Positions 61,177-64,000 of a stretch of 64,000 nucleotides of DNA are shown here, piece by piece (within the stretch, counting starts at the first letter, position 1; every line of letters begins with the position of its first letter). The notes beneath the pieces were generated by a model. It was given only the letters and a program-made list of their open reading frames with translations. It ran no database searches and had not been told where the DNA came from. Source of the stretch: Desulfobacteraceae bacterium (GTDB taxonomy: Bacteria > Desulfobacterota > Desulfobacteria > Desulfobacterales > UBA5852); the NCBI GenBank assembly GCA_014237395.1, contig JABZFP010000043.1, forward strand, positions 157,314 to 221,313, in the 5' to 3' direction. The translations under genes were made by a program, and so were the position numbers.

Positions 61177-62589
61177 ATGATTCGTAAATCGATCCACACC
61201 CAAATGCGCCATGAAATGGGCGATAAGAAACTCTTTGAGCAGGCCAAAACGTATGCCTTCGACTACATGGATACGATTGCAGCACGCACGGTTTATCCCG
61301 ACACGCGTGCCATCGCCAACCTTGCCCGTTTTGACGAACCCATGCCGGATAATCCCCAGGCCGGGGAAGATGTTCTCCACCTCCTGCATGCATATGGATC
61401 GCCGGCGACGGTCGCCCAAACAGGCGGGCGCTATTTTGGCTTTGTCAACGGCAATGTTATCCCCACGGCGCTGGCGGCCCGCTGGCTTTCCGATACATGG
61501 GACCAGAACCCGGCGTTGTATGTCATCTCCCCGATTGTGGCCAAGCTGGAGCAGATTTGCGAGCAATGGTTGACAGATCTCTTCGGACTTCCCCTTGACA
61601 GTGCCGCCGGTTTTGTCAGCGGCACCTCCATCGCGACGATGTGCGGCCTGGCAGCCGCCCGCCACACGCTGTTGAAGCGCCTTGATTGGGACGTGAACAC
61701 CAAAGGACTCTTCGAAGCACCGCCATTCCGGGTCGTTGTCAGTCAGCAAGCGCATGGCACGGTTTTCAAGGCACTGGCCTTGTTGGGGCTTGGCAAAGAT
61801 CGGGTTGAACTTGTGCCGGCGGATGCCCAGGGGCGAATGAAAGCCGATAAATTGCCGACATTGGATGCCAACACCTTACTCATCCTGCAGGCCGGCAATG
61901 TCAATACCGGAGCGTTTGACGCTTTTGACGTGATCTGTGAAGAGGCCCGGCAGGCCGGGGCCTGGGTGCATGTGGATGGTGCTTTCGGGCTGTGGGCGGC
62001 CACCTGTGAAAAACGGCAGTATCTGACACGCGGTATTGAAAAGGCCGATTCATGGTCCGTGGACGGACATAAAACCCTCAACACACCTTACGACTGCGGT
62101 ATTATTCTCTGTCGGCACCGGGAGGCCCTCATCGAAGCCATGCAGGCCAGCGGCGCCTACATCCAGTATAGTGATCAGCGGGACGGGATGCTTTATGGAC
62201 CGGACATGTCGCGTCGCGCCCGAGCGGTGGAGGTCTGGGCCGCATTGAAATACCTGGGAAGAAAAGGCGTGGCGCAGCTTATCGATGGGTTTTGCGAAAA
62301 CGCCGCGTCTTTTGCGGTAGCTTTGAAGGAAAAGGGGTTCCGGGTTTTAAACGACGTCGCGTTCAACCAGGTGCTCGTGGCCTGTGAAACCCCGACAGAG
62401 ACCCAACAAACACTCGAAAACATTCAACGCGACGGTGTTTGCTGGTGCGGCGGAACTGTCTGGGAGGATCGCCCTGCCATACGGATTAGCGTGTGTTCCT
62501 GGGCGACAACATCGGAAGACGTTGCGGCGAGTATCGAAGCGTTTGTCCGCGCACGAAAAAAAACAGTCGAAAATCTCCAACCGTTATAA
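61177..62589 (+). CDS. PLP-dependent group II amino-acid decarboxylase
   Basis: A 470-residue pyridoxal-phosphate enzyme. The Schiff-base Lys is Lys299 in SVDGHKTLN, the PLP-phosphate region is GFVSGTSIATMCGLAAARH, and HVDGAFGLWAA contains the Asp that bonds the pyridine nitrogen. This is the glutamate/aromatic-amino-acid decarboxylase group. The ATG follows CGGGGATAACG; Met10 is an alternative. The nitrilase gene follows 57 bases later, so the two may share a substrate route. Confidence 0.85.
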   Translation: MIRKSIHTQMRHEMGDKKLFEQAKTYAFDYMDTIAARTVYPDTRAIANLARFDEPMPDNPQAGEDVLHLLHAYGSPATVAQTGGRYFGFVNGNVIPTALAARWLSDTWDQNPALYVISPIVAKLEQICEQWLTDLFGLPLDSAAGFVSGTSIATMCGLAAARHTLLKRLDWDVNTKGLFEAPPFRVVVSQQAHGTVFKALALLGLGKDRVELVPADAQGRMKADKLPTLDANTLLILQAGNVNTGAFDAFDVICEEARQAGAWVHVDGAFGLWAATCEKRQYLTRGIEKADSWSVDGHKTLNTPYDCGIILCRHREALIEAMQASGAYIQYSDQRDGMLYGPDMSRRARAVEVWAALKYLGRKGVAQLIDGFCENAASFAVALKEKGFRVLNDVAFNQVLVACETPTETQQTLENIQRDGVCWCGGTVWEDRPAIRISVCSWATTSEDVAASIEAFVRARKKTVENLQPL

Positions 62590-62646
62590 GGTGACATCAT
62601 TCGACTGACCATTTATCGATAGGACCACTTAGGGAACTTCAAAAGA

Positions 62647-63621
62647 ATGAATCACCAAGAGCAGAGTTGTCGCGATGATCAACTGACGGTCGGCATTGCA
62701 CAGATTGCACCGGTTTGGCTTGACCGTGAAAAAACACTGGAAAAAATCATCCACTATACGACATTGGCCGGGGAGGACGGTTGTCAGTTGGTGGCCTTTG
62801 GTGAGGCGCTGCTTCCGGGATATCCCTTTTGGATCGAGCTGACGAACGGTGCGCGGTTTAATTCTCCGGTTCAAAAAGAGATTCACGCTCACTATATGGA
62901 TCATTCCGTCCAGATCGAGGCCGGCCATCTGGATCCGCTGTGCCGTGCCGCCGCCGAAGGCCAAGTGGCCGTCTACCTTGGATGCATCGAACGGGCTGCC
63001 GATCGCGGGGGACACAGCCTCTATTGCTCGCTGGTTTACATCGATGCCGGAGGTGTCATCCAGTCTATCCATCGCAAGCTGATGCCCACCTATGAAGAAC
63101 GCCTGACATGGTCGCCGGGTGACGGACATGGAATGCGGGTGCACCCGTTGCCACCTTTCACCGTCGGTGGGCTCAATTGCTGGGAAAACTGGATGCCGCT
63201 GGCGCGTGCGGCCTTGTATGCCCAGGGTGAAGACCTGCACGTGGCGGTCTGGCCGGGCGGCGTGCACAATACCGTCGATATTACCCGATTCATCGCCAGG
63301 GAATCGCGATCTTACGTTTTATCAGCCGCAGGCCTCATGCGAAAAGATGACTTCCCGGCGGAAACACCGCATCTTGAAACGATTCTGGCCAACAGCCCGG
63401 ACATGCTTGCTGACGGGGGTTCCTGTATTGCCGGGCCCGACGGTGAGTGGGTTGTCGAACCCTGCGTCGGCGAAGAAAAACTGCTCGTGGCCACGATGGA
63501 TCACCGGCACATCCGGGAAGAGCGGCAAAATTTCGATCCCGCCGGTCATTATGCCCGACCCGATGTGACGCAGCTGACATTGAACAGAACGCGTCAGAGC
63601 ACCCTCACCATTGTGGAATAG
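62647..63621 (+). CDS. Nitrilase / carbon-nitrogen hydrolase
   Basis: A 324-residue nitrilase with the full catalytic triad: Glu53 in FGEALLPGYPFW, Lys144 in HRKLMPTYEERL and Cys178 in GLNCWENWMPL. These loops match true nitrilases that convert nitriles to acids and ammonia, more than amidases. It is downstream of the PLP decarboxylase. Substrate not known. Confidence 0.9.
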   Translation: MNHQEQSCRDDQLTVGIAQIAPVWLDREKTLEKIIHYTTLAGEDGCQLVAFGEALLPGYPFWIELTNGARFNSPVQKEIHAHYMDHSVQIEAGHLDPLCRAAAEGQVAVYLGCIERAADRGGHSLYCSLVYIDAGGVIQSIHRKLMPTYEERLTWSPGDGHGMRVHPLPPFTVGGLNCWENWMPLARAALYAQGEDLHVAVWPGGVHNTVDITRFIARESRSYVLSAAGLMRKDDFPAETPHLETILANSPDMLADGGSCIAGPDGEWVVEPCVGEEKLLVATMDHRHIREERQNFDPAGHYARPDVTQLTLNRTRQSTLTIVE

Positions 63622-63888
63622 CATAAAGACGGCAGCGCAAACGCTATCGAAGTGTCCGATATTCGATACCATTGGTCGGAAAAGAGATCCGATGCTGCGC
63701 TGCGATTCCCCTTTACCTGTGCCTGTTGTCTTGTTATGAATCAGCCAAGCCCCATCCTGATCCTGCGTCGTTTACCCGTTGATTGGACCGTGACGGGATA
63801 AAATATACGGATATCCATTGAATCGGATATGGTTATTCCTCCAAGCCGGAACCTGCCATTGAAAACGAACCCATTTTTTTAAAGGTAA
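63622..63888. other. Region between nitrilase gene and transposase end
   Basis: No gene is seen. CGGATAT occurs twice (about 63808 and 63824), and ATATCC/GGATAT form a short inverted repeat. The left end of the insertion element should lie in this segment, but its exact terminal repeat cannot be fixed without the other end. Confidence 0.3.
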
Positions 63889-64000
63889 TTAGTTAAGTTC
63901 TGGCACAAGATCACACAGGAAATTAGCTACGATATCGAAGATATCTGTGTGTCGATGATTATATCGAAACTCCAGTTCTTTGAGATACAGAGGGAAGTTT
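63889..64000 (-). mobile_element. IS1595/ISXO2-like transposase, 3' end (partial)
   Basis: On the minus strand, an open frame enters from the right edge and ends with TAA at 63889-63891. It reads NFPLYLKELEFRYNHRHTD, then a hydrophobic tail ending in LVPELN, which matches the C-terminus of IS1595-family (ISXO2-like) DDE transposases (LYLKE-EFRYN-R). Only the last 36 residues are in the window; the element continues to the right. Confidence 0.75.

Noticed and set aside
1..64000. CRISPR arrays, rRNA operons, phage or plasmid replication genes
   Set aside because: No regularly spaced repeats, rRNA signatures, or phage/plasmid proteins were seen; only one partial transposase lies at the right edge.

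Overview
The window reads as a GC-rich chromosome segment of an anaerobic, Gram-negative bacterium. It is most likely a sulfate-reducing or related Desulfobacterota, close to the Desulfosarcina/Desulfobacter group. The evidence is a complete six-gene Rnf ion-pumping ferredoxin:NAD+ oxidoreductase (C-D-G-E-A-B order), several lipoproteins including Pal/OmpA and Slp types, meso-DAP peptidoglycan recycling (Mpl), rubrerythrin-like proteins, and an hgcA-hgcB mercury-methylation pair. No plasmid, phage or CRISPR signature is present. The only mobile DNA seen is a transposase 3' end cut by the right edge.

Layout. 1-12.4 kb: a PP2C phosphatase, a J-domain protein, an EI24 membrane protein, an MFS carrier, a Pal-like lipoprotein, a LOG-family nucleotide hydrolase, a membrane SpoIIE-type phosphatase, a UbiB-like kinase, a zinc-ribbon protein, a LUD-domain protein, a YcgN-type cysteine cluster protein and a small HTH protein. 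12.4-14.9 kb: a minus-strand unit arsR-hgcA-hgcB-nuclease, preceded by a good sigma70-like promoter whose -10 lies inside a perfect inverted repeat. 15-25.6 kb: two ferritin-like proteins, a TPR protein, an O-methyltransferase-like enzyme, an EF-hand lipoprotein, arginase with a small overlapping partner, a LonB-like protease, a dynamin-like GTPase, a Nudix hydrolase and an Slp lipoprotein. 25.7-31.4 kb: the rnf operon, with a near-consensus promoter and a 3' hairpin. 31.4-34.4 kb: a leftward prepilin peptidase-phosphoesterase-Ser/Thr kinase cluster; the kinase carries a C-terminal DUF1566/Lcl domain.

34.6-41.2 kb: housekeeping genes lon, tsaB, psd, greA, rpoZ, a TtcA-like thiolase and folE2. 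41.3-47.9 kb: a leftward run cobB-tex-dtd-dacB with mpl diverging from it. 48-56.4 kb: a TPR/Ig-like protein, an OmpA lipoprotein, a birA-bioY-bioM-bioN biotin regulation and uptake operon behind a perfect inverted repeat, and trkA-trkH potassium uptake. 56.6-56.9 kb: tRNA-Lys and tRNA-Glu followed by two strong terminators. 57-63.6 kb: a frameshifted DUF374 acyltransferase, an ABC-2 exporter pair, a lipoprotein, a hotdog thioesterase, a PLP decarboxylase and a nitrilase. The last 110 bases hold the end of an IS1595/ISXO2-type transposase.

The standout is the hgcAB locus. HgcA has the cap-helix motif around Cys151 and a C-terminal membrane domain, and HgcB has two CX2CX2CX3C clusters and a terminal Cys-Cys. 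Its arsR neighbour and operator suggest metal(loid)-responsive control. The partner genes are conventional families, so novelty lies mainly in arrangement (the nuclease gene overlapping or abutting hgcB, an N-terminal Cys-Cys in HgcA), not in a wholly new system. All functional statements come from reading motifs and gene order; no database search was run.
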